Source: Gaiellasilicea sp963705515
Lineage (GTDB): Bacteria; Actinomycetota; Thermoleophilia; Gaiellales; Gaiellaceae
NCBI GenBank assembly: GCA_963705515.1
Contig: CAVPJV010000007.1
Coordinates: 124,001 to 188,000, forward strand
DNA: 64,000 nt
Reading direction: 5' to 3'
The translations under genes were made by a program, and so were the position numbers. The notes under the pieces were generated by a model, which saw nothing but the letters and a program-made list of their open reading frames with translations, was not told where the DNA came from and ran no database searches. Positions 43,650 to 52,399 of the stretch are shown piece after piece. Position 1 is the stretch's first letter. Every line of letters begins with the position of its first letter.

Positions 43650-45193
43650 TGGCCTACCGCTTCGACCTCCATCTCCGGCTCGAGGCGGTGCACACGGTGC
43701 ACGACCTCAAGGCCGTCGAAGCGGCGGTGCGCGCCGAGGTGCACGACCCGGTCTGGTTCCTCGGCCGACAGTGGCAGCTCGGCGAGCACCGCGGCACCGA
43801 CGCGGCCTCGCCGGGGCTCGTGCACGTGTCGGTCACCGAGACGCCCGTCGCAGGCCGCTCCGCCGCGCCCGAGGACGACCCGCGGATCACGCCGCCGGAG
43901 GCCGTGATCGAGTCCGAGCCCGAGCAGTGGTGGACGATCGGCCGACGCGTACGCGTCGGGCGTGCATTACGCAACGCCGTGCCGGCGGCGCAGCGAACCA
44001 GCCCGGACTTGCTGCTCCCGGAACTCGCCCCGCCCTACGACGTGCTCAACGGAGAGGGGGCGCTCGACGGGCTTGCGCTCTACCGCTTACGCGCCGATCT
44101 CGGCCTGTCCGACGCGCAGTTCGCCGGGCAAGGCGTCCCCGCGACAGAGCCCGCAGACGACTGGGATCCCGACCAGCTCGCCTACTCCGCGGCGTTCACG
44201 GCCGGCCCGACAACGCTGACGATCCCGCGCCACGGCGGCGGCGACGTCGACTGGTACTCCGCGACCGCGACCGGCCCGAGCCCGCCCGCCGCCTCACCGC
44301 CTACGATGCGCACGAGCTACCCCACCCGGGTCGCCTACGCCGGCGCGCCGCACCCGCGCCTGTGGCAGATCGAGCAGCGCCGCTACGACCCCGGCGCCGT
44401 CGCACCGCACCGCACCCGGCTCGCATCGCTGCTGCTCATCAACCTCACCGCCTCGCACCGCGACAACTGGTTCACGGCACCACTGCTCAGCCCGACAGGA
44501 ACGCTCGTCGCGGTGAGCAAGGTGGAGGTCGAAGACGTGATGGGGCTCAAGACGACGAAGGCCGCCGTCAACGACTGGTCGTTCTTCCGCGTCAGCGGCC
44601 GCGGCACCACCGAGCTGCTGATCTGGCCCACCGTCGCGAATCCCCTGAACGCGGCCGTCGCGCTCGACAACGTGCTGCTCGGCATCGACGAGGACGCCAA
44701 CATCCTCTGGGCAGTCGAGCTACGCGTCGACGGCACCGAACTCGTCGAGCCCGACAAACCCGAGCCCGAAGAGCCGGCGACGCCGCCCGAAGGCCAAGTC
44801 GTCGTCACCGGCAGGCGCAGCTACCGCTACATCCCGGCGACGAGCGTCCCGCACCACTGGCATCCCTACCTCATCTCCGACGCTGGGAACGTCCGCCGCT
44901 ACGTGCAGGCGCGCCTCGCCGACCTGAACGAGCGCCCGATCGACCCACGCCCGGGCCCGGCGAGCCGCCTCCTCCACAACCCCGCGGCCGGGCCGAACGA
45001 CCCCTTCCACGAGATCGCGCCCGGCGCAATCCCGCGCTCAGGAATACGCATCGACCGCCGCTACGTGCTGGGCCGCCGCGTCGACGGACAACCGGTGCTC
45101 TGGATCCAACGCCGCCGGTCCCCCCTGTTCACGCCGCCCGCTTCCGCGCTGCGCTTCGACGTCCTCGAGGAGATCCTCGAGACGCGTTTGTGA
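43649..45193 (+). CDS. Uncharacterised protein closing the DUF6603 operon, 514 aa
   Basis: ATG 43649 overlaps the previous stop as TGATG; an in-frame GTG three bases earlier is possible. The N-terminus carries AEVHDPVWFLGRQWQLGEHR followed by GTDAASPG, a block I associate with an unnamed family (DP-W-L-RQWQ-GE--G-DA-SP) often in such clusters. Later segments are beta-rich (RLASLLLINLTASHRDNWFT, KVEVEDVMGLKTTKAAVND, PATSVPHHWHPYLISDAG). No signal, membrane helix or enzyme motif is visible. No terminator is evident before the first tmRNA-end repeat 90 bases downstream. Confidence 0.8.
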   Translation: MAYRFDLHLRLEAVHTVHDLKAVEAAVRAEVHDPVWFLGRQWQLGEHRGTDAASPGLVHVSVTETPVAGRSAAPEDDPRITPPEAVIESEPEQWWTIGRRVRVGRALRNAVPAAQRTSPDLLLPELAPPYDVLNGEGALDGLALYRLRADLGLSDAQFAGQGVPATEPADDWDPDQLAYSAAFTAGPTTLTIPRHGGGDVDWYSATATGPSPPAASPPTMRTSYPTRVAYAGAPHPRLWQIEQRRYDPGAVAPHRTRLASLLLINLTASHRDNWFTAPLLSPTGTLVAVSKVEVEDVMGLKTTKAAVNDWSFFRVSGRGTTELLIWPTVANPLNAAVALDNVLLGIDEDANILWAVELRVDGTELVEPDKPEPEEPATPPEGQVVVTGRRSYRYIPATSVPHHWHPYLISDAGNVRRYVQARLADLNERPIDPRPGPASRLLHNPAAGPNDPFHEIAPGAIPRSGIRIDRRYVLGRRVDGQPVLWIQRRRSPLFTPPASALRFDVLEEILETRL

Positions 45194-45282
45194 CGGTCAC
45201 GCGGCCGCGCCTGTCGCTGGCTCGACGATGTCTCCGCGAGGTTTGCTTGGAAAGTGGCGATTTACAGGCACTTTACTTCGTT

Positions 45283-45307
45283 GGAGGCGGCGGGAATCGA
45301 ACCCGCG
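45283..45307 (-). repeat. ssrA 3'-end repeat copy A (att-like site)
   Basis: All 25 bases equal the terminal 25 bases of the tmRNA gene at 56494-56518, same orientation. The following CAAGATTTCA is shared only with copy D. Confidence 0.85.
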
Positions 45308-45366
45308 CAAGATTTCAGTCGCCGCTGGTGGCGAGGCGGTGGTTTCGGGGCCACACGACGAGCGGT

Positions 45367-45774
45367 CTATCGAACGTAAAAATCGGCGAACTGGCCGGTC
45401 TTGTAGTGGCCTGGCAGGTTGCAGATGAGCGCGTAGTGCCCCCGATTGAGGCTGAGGTTGAGCGTCCTCGCCTGACCCGGCGGCACACCGCCGATCTCAC
45501 CTACGGCGCCGGTCTCGTCCGCCTCATTTCCCTTGAGCAGGTTGCCGGCGGGCTTGTTCGTCCTCAAGACGACGAACTCGTGCTCGAACTTGCCGATGTT
45601 GGTGACCACGAACCTGACCCTGCCCTTTGGCGCGCCCTGGGTCCCGGGAAAGACGCTGAACTCGTCGACCTGCACGGCCACGAGGGGCTTCGACGTAACG
45701 GCTCCGGCTGACAAAGCACCGATGGAGACTGCGATCACCGCGACCGCGCCGATCCCAAGAGAGAGCTTTCGCAT
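45367..45774 (-). CDS. Secreted cupredoxin (sulfocyanin/plastocyanin-like)
   Basis: ATG 45774 follows AAAGGAGTGCATC. A signal peptide (RKLSLGIGAVAVIAVSIGALSAGA) precedes a 110-residue cupredoxin domain. The type-1 copper ligands are visible: His in GKFEHEFVVL and Cys...His in ALICNLPGHYKTGQF; the usual axial Met position is occupied by Gln or lost, as in some stellacyanin-like sites. It would bind copper outside the membrane and carry electrons. It is the only gene between tmRNA-end copies A and B and is transcribed toward copy A. Confidence 0.85.
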   Translation of the reverse strand: MRKLSLGIGAVAVIAVSIGALSAGAVTSKPLVAVQVDEFSVFPGTQGAPKGRVRFVVTNIGKFEHEFVVLRTNKPAGNLLKGNEADETGAVGEIGGVPPGQARTLNLSLNRGHYALICNLPGHYKTGQFADFYVR

Positions 45775-45920
45775 GATGCACTCCTTTGCTTCGTGCTGAA
45801 TGTCACGCAAGCTCGCAGGCGAATTCCGCTCGGGCATCCGGGCTTTTGCTGACCGCCCTTGCGGGATTCACGCGATCTGTGCTCGCGCAGCCGCCCTGGA
45901 GGACGAGAGAGCCGACGACT

Positions 45921-45946
45921 GGAGGTTGGCGAGAATCGAACCCGCT
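45921..45946 (-). repeat. ssrA 3'-end repeat copy B (degenerate)
   Basis: GGAGG-TT-GGCGAGAATCGAACCCGC matches the tmRNA end apart from C to TT and one G to A change. It keeps the TCGAACC T-loop core and the common orientation. Confidence 0.65.
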
Positions 45947-46056
45947 CGACAGTACCCCTCATGCGGCGAAGTCGCAGCAACGAATGCGTGTTTTGCCCTG
46001 ATGACATCCGCTCACGCAGGGGCGAAGCTGAACTGACTCCGAAGAGGGGGGACGAA

Positions 46057-46293
46057 ATGGCACAGACGGCCGTGGACATTCATTCCGGACAAAAGGGCGA
46101 CGTCGTCGTCATCTCAGGACATCGGGTCGGCGCGCAGGAGCGGCTTGGCGAGATCCTCGAGGTACTCGGCGAAGCCGACCGCCCGCATTACCGCGTCCGC
46201 TGGGACGACGGCTCCGAATCCGTCCTCCACCCCGGCAGCGATGCGGCGATCCGTCGCACGCGCCGCGGCGGGACCACAAGGAGGTCACCATGA
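46057..46293 (+). CDS. DUF1918 small protein
   Basis: ATG 46057 follows AGGGGGGACGAA. The 78-residue product has the DUF1918 core: GDVVVISGHRVGAQERLGEI, then LEVLGEADRPHYRVRWDDG and ESVLHPGSDA. This is a small SH3-like beta-barrel protein family common in actinobacteria, of unknown role. It overlaps the YbaK gene by four bases (ATGA), so they are a two-gene operon lying between tmRNA-end copies B and C. Confidence 0.88.
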   Translation: MAQTAVDIHSGQKGDVVVISGHRVGAQERLGEILEVLGEADRPHYRVRWDDGSESVLHPGSDAAIRRTRRGGTTRRSP

Positions 46294-46766
46294 ACATCAA
46301 GACTCCGTCGAGCGCGTTGATCGACACGCTTCAGGAGCACCACATCGACTACGAGCTGCTTCCGCACCAGCGGACGCTGAGCGCGGCGGACGAAGCGCGG
46401 GTGGTCGGCGTCGATCCTGGCCACGTCGCGAAGACGCTCGTGCTCGCGACCGGGACGGGGTTCGTGCGGGCTGTTCTGTCCGCCTCGGAGCGGATCGATC
46501 TCCGCAAGGTGAGGGCCGTGCTCGGGAGCGGCGACGTCCAGCTGGCAAGCGAAGAAGCGCTCGCGGGGGCATACCCGCAGTTCGAGCTCGGCGCGGTTCC
46601 GCCGGTCGGGGGCCCCGATCACGACGTCGTGCTCATGGACGAGCGACTGCGTGACGAGGAGTCGGTCGTGTTCGAGGCCGGCACGCACGAGCAGTCCGTG
46701 CGCATCAAGACCGCCGACCTCGTTTCGGTCGCCGGGGCACGGATCGCCGACATCTGCCAGGACTGA
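46290..46766 (+). CDS. YbaK/prolyl-tRNA-deacylase-associated domain protein
   Basis: The 158-residue product is a stand-alone YbaK/aaRS-associated domain: DYELLPHQRTLSAADEARVV, VAKTLVLATGTGFVRAVL (conserved lysine in V-AKTLV), ERIDLRKVRAVLGSGDVQLA. Such proteins hydrolyse mischarged aminoacyl-tRNA, or in some branches bind other small acyl groups. It is coupled to the DUF1918 gene, and a short G-C hairpin lies about 45 bases after its stop, before repeat copy C. Confidence 0.88.
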   Translation: MNIKTPSSALIDTLQEHHIDYELLPHQRTLSAADEARVVGVDPGHVAKTLVLATGTGFVRAVLSASERIDLRKVRAVLGSGDVQLASEEALAGAYPQFELGAVPPVGGPDHDVVLMDERLRDEESVVFEAGTHEQSVRIKTADLVSVAGARIADICQD

Positions 46767-46854
46767 GGACGAGATCAACGGAGGTCCGTCCCGAGCCGGG
46801 CGGGCTAGGAGAGGAGGGCGATCGCCCCGGCCCTCTGGGTGCGCTACAAGAAGT

Positions 46855-46879
46855 GGAGGCGGCGGGAAGCGAACCCGCG
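46855..46879 (-). repeat. ssrA 3'-end repeat copy C
   Basis: 24 of 25 bases equal the tmRNA terminus; one T to G change within the T-loop (AATCG to AAGCG). Same orientation as ssrA. Confidence 0.8.
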
Positions 46880-47059
46880 TGACATCCCGCCGCCTCGGCC
46901 GAGGCGTCGTCCAGCTCTTTGGAACGGTCACCGCTTGGGCGCCGCGGAAAAATAGGTTGCTGTCGCCCCAAACATAGGTGGGGATACCGATGTGCGTGCG
47001 CGGGCCGGAACCTAGCCTCCGGAGACCACTTTGGACTCTCACACGGAGGTATCTAGCTC

Positions 47060-47428
47060 ATGAAGCGTCTCATCTCCATCGCCGGCCTGCTGATCGCAGC
47101 CGTCGTGGCGATCGCAGCCACGACTCACACGACGACGACCCGATCGACCGAGACTCACCCACCGACCAAGGCCTCGCTCATGAATGCGTACGTGGAGGCT
47201 GCGCAGTACTGGCAGAGCAGGCCGGTCTCCGTCGCGAGCGCCGCGCCGGCCACACCGCCGACGACCGCCTCGCTCATGAACGCATACGTGAAGGCTGCGC
47301 AGTACTGGCAGAGCAGGCCGGTCTCCGTCGCGAGCGCCCTGCCGGCCACACCGCCGACGACCGCCTCGCTCATGAACGCGTACGTGGAGGCTGCGCAGTA
47401 CTGGCAGCAAGGAAGCCCCACGCGCTGA
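47060..47428 (+). CDS. Exported protein with 32-residue tandem repeats
   Basis: ATG 47060 starts a signal peptide (KRLISIAGLLIAAVVAIAA) and a short Thr-rich linker, then two full and one partial copy of a 32-residue unit with core ASLMNAYVEAAQYWQ and linker PVSVASA-PATPPTT. At DNA level the unit is 96 bp and almost identical between copies, so the duplication is recent. Each unit predicts an amphipathic helix and a Pro/Thr linker, like a small adhesin or cell-wall spacer. No family is recognised. It is the only gene between tmRNA-end copies C and D and is followed by a strong hairpin. Confidence 0.72.
   Translation: MKRLISIAGLLIAAVVAIAATTHTTTTRSTETHPPTKASLMNAYVEAAQYWQSRPVSVASAAPATPPTTASLMNAYVKAAQYWQSRPVSVASALPATPPTTASLMNAYVEAAQYWQQGSPTR
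47171..47410 (+). repeat. 96-bp in-frame tandem repeat
   Basis: Units start at 47171, 47267 and 47363, each beginning with the codons for ASLMNAYV. The third stops after about 48 bases at AQYWQ. Few substitutions separate the copies, which points to recent slippage or recombination. Confidence 0.9.
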
Positions 47429-47460
47429 GACCGACGGACTGACCGCGTTCGAATCACTGC

Positions 47461-47487
47461 GAAGAGGCCGGTAGCCCCGGCCTCTTC
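47461..47487 (+). terminator. Terminator hairpin after the repeat-protein gene
   Basis: GAAGAGGCCGG (47461-47471) pairs perfectly with CCGGCCTCTTC (47477-47487) around a 5-base loop; it stands between the gene stop and repeat copy D. Confidence 0.7.
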
Positions 47488-47505
47488 GGCTAATCGCGAT
47501 TTCAT

Positions 47506-47530
47506 GGAGGCGGCGGGAATCGAACCCGCG
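47506..47530 (-). repeat. ssrA 3'-end repeat copy D
   Basis: All 25 bases match the tmRNA terminus, followed by CAAGATTTCAATCG, nearly the same extension as copy A (CAAGATTTCAGTCG). The shared extension is absent from the real ssrA gene. Confidence 0.85.
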
Positions 47531-47613
47531 CAAGATTTCAATCGACGTGCGGCTCGAGCCCTTCGGTTTGTACGGGAACGGGGAGAGGAGCGTCCGTCCG
47601 TTACGGCCCGCGA

Positions 47614-47768
47614 CTACGTCGTCCCGCGGTTGAACGTGCCGCCGGCGAGGCTCGTACCCGAGTGCTCGGGCGGACTCGCGTCGGGCTCGACCGAGATGTC
47701 GACTGCGACGTAGTCTGCCTCGCGCTCGTCATGATCAGGCCGCCGCGTTCTGGGTGCTGTCGCGTTTT
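47614..47768 (-). pseudogene. C-terminal coding remnant
   Basis: On the minus strand a frame open for about 50 codons before TAG at 47614-47616 reads DYVAVDISVEPDASPPEHSG and ends GGTFNRGTT, with composition unlike chance. It begins at a stop and has no start codon, so only the end of a gene is left. It fills much of the gap between repeat copy D and the MMPL gene, which otherwise holds nothing I recognise. Low confidence. Confidence 0.3.
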
Positions 47769-47795
47769 TGTCTCAAGTCTGTATAAAAGTCTCCC

Positions 47796-49922
47796 GTGAC
47801 CAGATTCGCCCGCCTCGTATCTGGCCACCGCTCGAAGTTCGTCGTGCTGGCCGCCTGGCTCGTTGCGCTCGCCGCGCTCGGACCGCTGATCGGCTCGTTC
47901 GAGTCGAAGCAGCAAAACGAGCCTTCGAGCTTCCTCCCTGGCGATGCCGAGTCGGTGCGCGCTCTCGAGCTTTCCGACCAGTTCCCCTCGGCGGAGGGAG
48001 TTGCAGGCATCGTCGTCTTCTCGCGCGAGGGCGGACTCACTCCCGCCGACCGTGAGCAGATCGCGAACATCCAGGCGGAGCTCGACGCGAATCCCCCAGA
48101 CGGCGTTGTCTTAGTGAGCCCGCCTCGGCCGTCGGAGGACGGCGAAGCCGCACTCCTCGTCGTTCAGATCGTCACCGGAGGCGACGAAGAGATCCTGATC
48201 GAGGCGGTCGACTCGGTACGCGAGACGGTTTCCGAAGGCCTGCCGACAGGCCTCGAGGCGAAAGTCACGGGGCCGGCCGGGTACTCGGCCGATGCGAGCG
48301 CGGCATTCGAAGGGATCAACTCGACGCTGCTCCTTGCCACGTCGCTGCTCGTCTTTGTCCTACTCGTCCTGATCTATCGCAGCCCGATCTTCTGGATCCT
48401 CCCGCTGCTCTCTGTCTTCTTCGCCGAGGCGATGGTACGCGGGATCGGCTCGCTGCTCGTCGACGCAGGCGTCGTCGTGAACGGCCAGACGGGCGGCATT
48501 CTCCTCGTCCTCGTCTTCGGAGCCGGAACGGACTATGCGCTCCTGCTTACCGCGCGCTACCGCGAGGAGCTCCACCGGCACGAGGACAAGCACGAGGCGA
48601 TGCGCATCGCGGTGCGGCAGGCAGGCCCTGGGATCCTCGCCTCGGCGGGCACCGTCGTCGCGGCGCTTCTCTGTCTCTCTCTCGCGTCGGTCAACTCGAC
48701 CGCGGGGCTCGGCCCGGTCGGCGCCATGGGTGTGGCCGTTGCCGCGGCGGCGATGCTCACGGTGCTTCCGGCCCTCCTCCTGATCGGAGGCCGCCGCGCC
48801 TTCTGGCCATTCGTGCCCCCGTTTGACCGGCCGGGCAAGCCGGAGAACGGGACTTCCTGGCGGCGCGGGTTCTGGGGACGGCTCGGCCCATGGATCGAAC
48901 GCCGCCACCGCCCGGTCTGGATCGTGACCACCCTCGCGCTGCTCGCGGTCGCACTTGGGACTCTCACACTGGACTCGAACCTCACGACCGGCAACGCCTT
49001 CCGCGGCGAGATCGAGTCGGTCGAAGGGCAGGAGCTACTCGAGCGCTCGTTCCCCGCGGGTGCGAGCGCACCGACGACGGTCATCGTGACCGACCCGGAG
49101 CAGCTCGACGCCGTGATCGCGGCAACCGAGAAGTCTCCCGCCGTGGCCGAGGTCGGCCCCGTGCAAGAAGCTGCGCCGGGTGCGCTGTTCACCGTGACGC
49201 TCACGGAGGACCCGTTCAGCCAGGAGGGCTTCGCGTTGATCGAGCCACTGCGCGACGAGCTGCGTGCTCTGGGCGGCGACGCCGTGCTCGTCGGCGGAGC
49301 GACAGCGGAGGAACACGACCTGCGCGAGGCCGTCCGAAGCGACACGCTGTTCCTCGTCCCGCTCGTGCTCCTCGTCGTCTTCGCCATCCTCGCTGTGCTG
49401 CTCCGCGCGCTGCTCGGTCCGCTCGTGCTGATGGCCACCGTCGTGCTCTCGTTCTTCGCCGCGCTCGGCCTTGCGCTCCTCGTCTTCGAGCTCTTCGCCG
49501 ACTTCCCGGGCGAGGATCCGAGCTACCCGCTCTTCGCCTTCATCTTCCTCGTGGCACTGGGTATCGACTACAACATCTTCCTCATGGCACGCGTGCGCGA
49601 GGAGGCGCATGCGATGCCGACGAAGGAGGCGATGCTGAAGGGGCTTGCGGTCACCGGTGGCGTCATCACCTCGGCCGGGGTCGTCCTTGCCGGCACGTTC
49701 TCCGTCCTCGCCGTCCTGCCGCTCGTTGCGCTGACGCAGATCGGGATCACCGTCGCGCTCGGCGTCCTCCTCGACACCTTCGTCGTCCGCTCGATCCTCG
49801 TCCCCGCGCTCACGTTCTCGATCGGGGAGAAGACGTGGTGGCCGTCCGCGCTGGGGCGACGAGATCGGATCGGCGAGAAGGCTCCCAAAGAGCAAGTCGC
49901 CGCGCGGCGGGGTGTCCAGTGA
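47796..49922 (+). CDS. MMPL-family RND transporter
   Basis: The 708-residue product has the MMPL/actinorhodin-transporter layout: one helix (SKFVVLAAWLVALAALGPLI), an extracytoplasmic domain, six helices with FGAGTDYALLLTARYREEL, a second extracytoplasmic domain, and six more helices with VALGIDYNIFLMARVREE. The GTDY and GIDYN sites are the proton-relay Asp-Tyr pairs. Such proteins export lipids or hydrophobic drugs. GTG 47796 has no good ribosome site. It is the only intact gene between tmRNA-end copies D and E. Confidence 0.9.
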   Translation: MTRFARLVSGHRSKFVVLAAWLVALAALGPLIGSFESKQQNEPSSFLPGDAESVRALELSDQFPSAEGVAGIVVFSREGGLTPADREQIANIQAELDANPPDGVVLVSPPRPSEDGEAALLVVQIVTGGDEEILIEAVDSVRETVSEGLPTGLEAKVTGPAGYSADASAAFEGINSTLLLATSLLVFVLLVLIYRSPIFWILPLLSVFFAEAMVRGIGSLLVDAGVVVNGQTGGILLVLVFGAGTDYALLLTARYREELHRHEDKHEAMRIAVRQAGPGILASAGTVVAALLCLSLASVNSTAGLGPVGAMGVAVAAAAMLTVLPALLLIGGRRAFWPFVPPFDRPGKPENGTSWRRGFWGRLGPWIERRHRPVWIVTTLALLAVALGTLTLDSNLTTGNAFRGEIESVEGQELLERSFPAGASAPTTVIVTDPEQLDAVIAATEKSPAVAEVGPVQEAAPGALFTVTLTEDPFSQEGFALIEPLRDELRALGGDAVLVGGATAEEHDLREAVRSDTLFLVPLVLLVVFAILAVLLRALLGPLVLMATVVLSFFAALGLALLVFELFADFPGEDPSYPLFAFIFLVALGIDYNIFLMARVREEAHAMPTKEAMLKGLAVTGGVITSAGVVLAGTFSVLAVLPLVALTQIGITVALGVLLDTFVVRSILVPALTFSIGEKTWWPSALGRRDRIGEKAPKEQVAARRGVQ

Positions 49923-50001
49923 CCGTGCTGCGAGCTACGCGATGAGACCGGACGTGGGAGCACTTCGGATCGGCGAGTTTTGCCCCCGCCGCGTGGAAGG
50001 T

Positions 50002-50026
50002 GGAGGCGTTGGGTTCGAAAGAACCG
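50002..50026 (-). repeat. ssrA 3'-end repeat copy E (degenerate), probable left end of the integrated element
   Basis: GGAGGCGTTGGGTTCGAAAG keeps the GGAGGCG start and G-G-G spacing but not the full T-loop. It lies 25 bases before the integrase stop, the position expected for an attachment site. Weak by itself, supported by context. Confidence 0.45.
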
Positions 50027-50050
50027 AAGATTGGCGCTGAATAGCCACTG

Positions 50051-50985
50051 TCAGACCGCCTTGCGCCTCGCCTGCGACCCACCCGAGTCCTTCAGCGGCA
50101 CGACCGAGCCGGAATACGCCCGCTTGAGTCGGTCGAGCGCCGCAGCCTCGGACGGATGACCGTAGGTCGACATGACCAGCGCTCCACCATCCGTGTGGCC
50201 CAATTGGACAGCTACGTCAGCGTGAGACACGCCAAGCCCGAGAAGGTGTGTCGCGCAGAAGTGACGCAGCTCGTAGAAATCCATCCCGGGACGACCGAAC
50301 GCCGCCCTCACCGGGTTCCAGTAGTAGTAGAGACTGCTTTTGCTGAAGCGCCGGCCGCGCGGCGTGACAAACAGCCAGGGTTGATCGAGACGCGGCGTAA
50401 CACACGCGAGAGCCTCACGCCCAGGCGGAGGCAATGTCACAACCCGCTCCAGCCCATTCTTCGGTGACTTGATCGCCCCTGTCCCGTCGGCTTCGACGAA
50501 TCGCAACCTCGTCACGACCAACGTCGGTCCGCTCCAACGCGAACATCTCCCCGGCCTCAACCCCACGTACGCCGCGAAGAGAATCATTGCCCGGAACGTC
50601 GGCCCGAATTCTCCATGCACCGCGACGGCATGACTCGCGAGCTCGTCGAGCTCGTCCAGCGTGAGAGCGGTCAGATCCTTGCGGCCGCGGGACTGCTCAA
50701 GTCGCAGTTTCGCGAACGGGTTCGGCCCCGGATGGACACCGTCGTTGATCGCATCGTTGAACATCGCGCGAACTACCCGAACATTCGACTGCGGATGAGA
50801 CAGCGCCCAACTCCGCGCCGTTAGTCGATCAACGTCGGTGAGACGTCACGCCCGAGAACTCGTCTGCGAACGTCTTCAGCGCATACCGATAGGTGCGCCG
50901 AGTAGCACCAGCCTCCGAGGATACTCCGTCTGCCAGAGCGTCACGAACTCGTCGCAAGTGACTCGCCCACCTACGTGCCGGCCGA
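50051..50985 (-). CDS. Tyrosine recombinase/integrase, several apparent indels
   Basis: The catalytic domain is recognisable: GLRPGEM (first Arg, across a frame change), FYELRHFCATHLLGLG (box II, with Tyr where His is common), VQLGHTDGG and the nucleophile in MSTYGH. The core-binding domain reads VTCDEFVTLWQTEYPR, ATRRTYRYALKTFADEFSG and DRLTARSWALSHPQSN in three different frames. Indels near 50925, 50841 and within 50480-50550 must be bridged. The N-terminus was not resolved. Either the enzyme is decayed or the sequence has errors; many nearby genes show the same pattern. It would integrate at the tmRNA end beside it. Confidence 0.75.
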
Positions 50986-51190
50986 CGACCCGTGGCCGAG
51001 CCGCGGCGTGAGCGCGCGATCGAGCGCACCGGCTTCGCCAGGTCGGGGTAGACGCTCACTCCGTACCCGCTCCGTACGATCACGCCGCCGACGCGCAGCT
51101 CGACCCATCGCGTTGAGTGCGCGAAGTGTCGCGCGTGGCGCTTCGATAAGCCAGGGTCGGCGCCCGTCGGAGCGGAAGGCGGAGAACTGC

Positions 51191-51630
51191 TCAAGCCCCA
51201 CGATGACGCCGCGTCGGCAGCATCGCGATTCTCATCTTCGGGTCGAGCTCGACGGCGAGCGCTCGTCCGGCACAGGTCGCAGAGCGCGTGCTCTCTGGAG
51301 CGCGGACGTCGAGCTCGCCCTCGTTCCAGCTACCGCGGTACTCCGTGATCGAGTACTCGTCAACGCCCTCATCGAGCATCGCAGCAGCCCACATGACCAT
51401 GAACCCCGCCACCCGCGAAGCTTGCTGGTTGCCTTCACGACCGCCTTGGACGCAGCCCACTTCGACAAACGCTCAGCCTTCGGTCCATACCTCTCGGTCG
51501 CCGCCTCGATCCCACCCTGATCGTGGATCACCGCGCGCGCGATGCAATGAGCAAGTAGAGAGTCCTTCCTCCGGTCAGGCTTCCGATCGCTGACTTCTCG
51601 TGTCACCTGCCAGACCTTAGCAGGTGACAT
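51191..51630 (-). CDS. Small element protein, one apparent frame change
   Basis: ATG 51630 starts SPAKVWQVTREVSDRKPDRR; after a missing base near 51403 the frame continues MVMWAAAMLDEGVDEYSITE and YRGSWNEGEL. EGV-EYSITEYR--WNEGE is a block I associate with short proteins of actinobacterial plasmids and integrative elements, function unknown. A perfect 10-bp inverted repeat (TGTCACCTGC at 51601-51610 with GCAGGTGACA at 51620-51629) covers the first codons and could fold over the start. Confidence 0.55.
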
Positions 51631-51821
51631 CGAATGTCATGTGGATGCTCTGCCTAAAAGGCTTTCAAGTCGCCGAGCCGACGACAGTGGGGACAGCCCG
51701 CCGCGGCACAGACAGGCAGCCGCCGCCCTCCCCGGCATCCGGGTACAGCGACAAGGCCCACAGCGGCTCAACCACGTAGTCTCACCCAAGAGACTATGCA
51801 GACAGGCCCGGACGGACAGTC

Positions 51822-52194
51822 TCAGGACTGCGACTTCGCCTTCGCCTTCTTCTTCTCCGCCGAACCCTCCCGGAACGCCACCAGGTCGAGCGTGATCCCC
51901 GGCATCTCGAACTCGTCCGGATGCGCATCGAACGCCAGCCGAAACAGCTTGATCCGCCGATAGATGCTCGCCCGACTCATCCCCATCCGCTGCAGACCCT
52001 CAAAGCCGCCCTCCAAATGCCAGACAGCCCAGAAACCGACCAGATCGACAACGCTGCCCGCCGCAACTTGCGCACCAGCGGCTTCAGCGCCGGAGTCGCG
52101 ACCTTCCCCACCGCCGCCGCATAGGCATCCAGCCCCGCCGAGCAATCCCACGACCCTCCGGCGTCTCCATCCGGTCGGAGCGAAAGTCAACCAC
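51822..52194 (-). CDS. Helix-turn-helix protein of the integrative element, apparent indels in the N-terminal half
   Basis: The C-terminal half is clear: VGFWAVWHLEGGFEGLQRMG, SRASIYRRIKLFRLAFDAHP, EFEMPGITLDLVAF, a helix-turn-helix of the kind found in plasmid and phage regulatory or excision proteins (S-ASIYRR as recognition helix). The N-terminal part is split between frames (FRSDRMETPEG, then LDAYAAAVGKVATPALKPLV), needing at least two indels. GTG 52194 is the likely start. A regulator or recombination-directionality role is inference. Confidence 0.5.
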
Positions 52195-52399
52195 GAGTCT
52201 CACCTTAGCGACTACCGCGGACGGCCCCAAACCGCCCCCAAAGACCCCTCCGAGTTACGTTGCTAATTCAAGTAAAGGAAGAGCAGCGCGGCGCGGCCGC
52301 GCGGGGCCGCCCTCCGGGCTGGCACCCGCGCCACCCGCCACCGCCCACGATCCACCCATCACCAGCCACCAGCACGCACACTCGCCCAGGGAACGCTCG

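Noticed and set aside
47171..47410. CRISPR array
   Set aside because: The repeats are contiguous 96-bp coding units without spacers and in frame with a signal-peptide protein.
45283..47530. tRNA-like T-arms at 45283, 45921, 46855 and 47506 as tRNA genes
   Set aside because: Only the acceptor/T-loop end is present; no D-arm or anticodon arm can be built. They match the ssrA end and are better read as attachment repeats.
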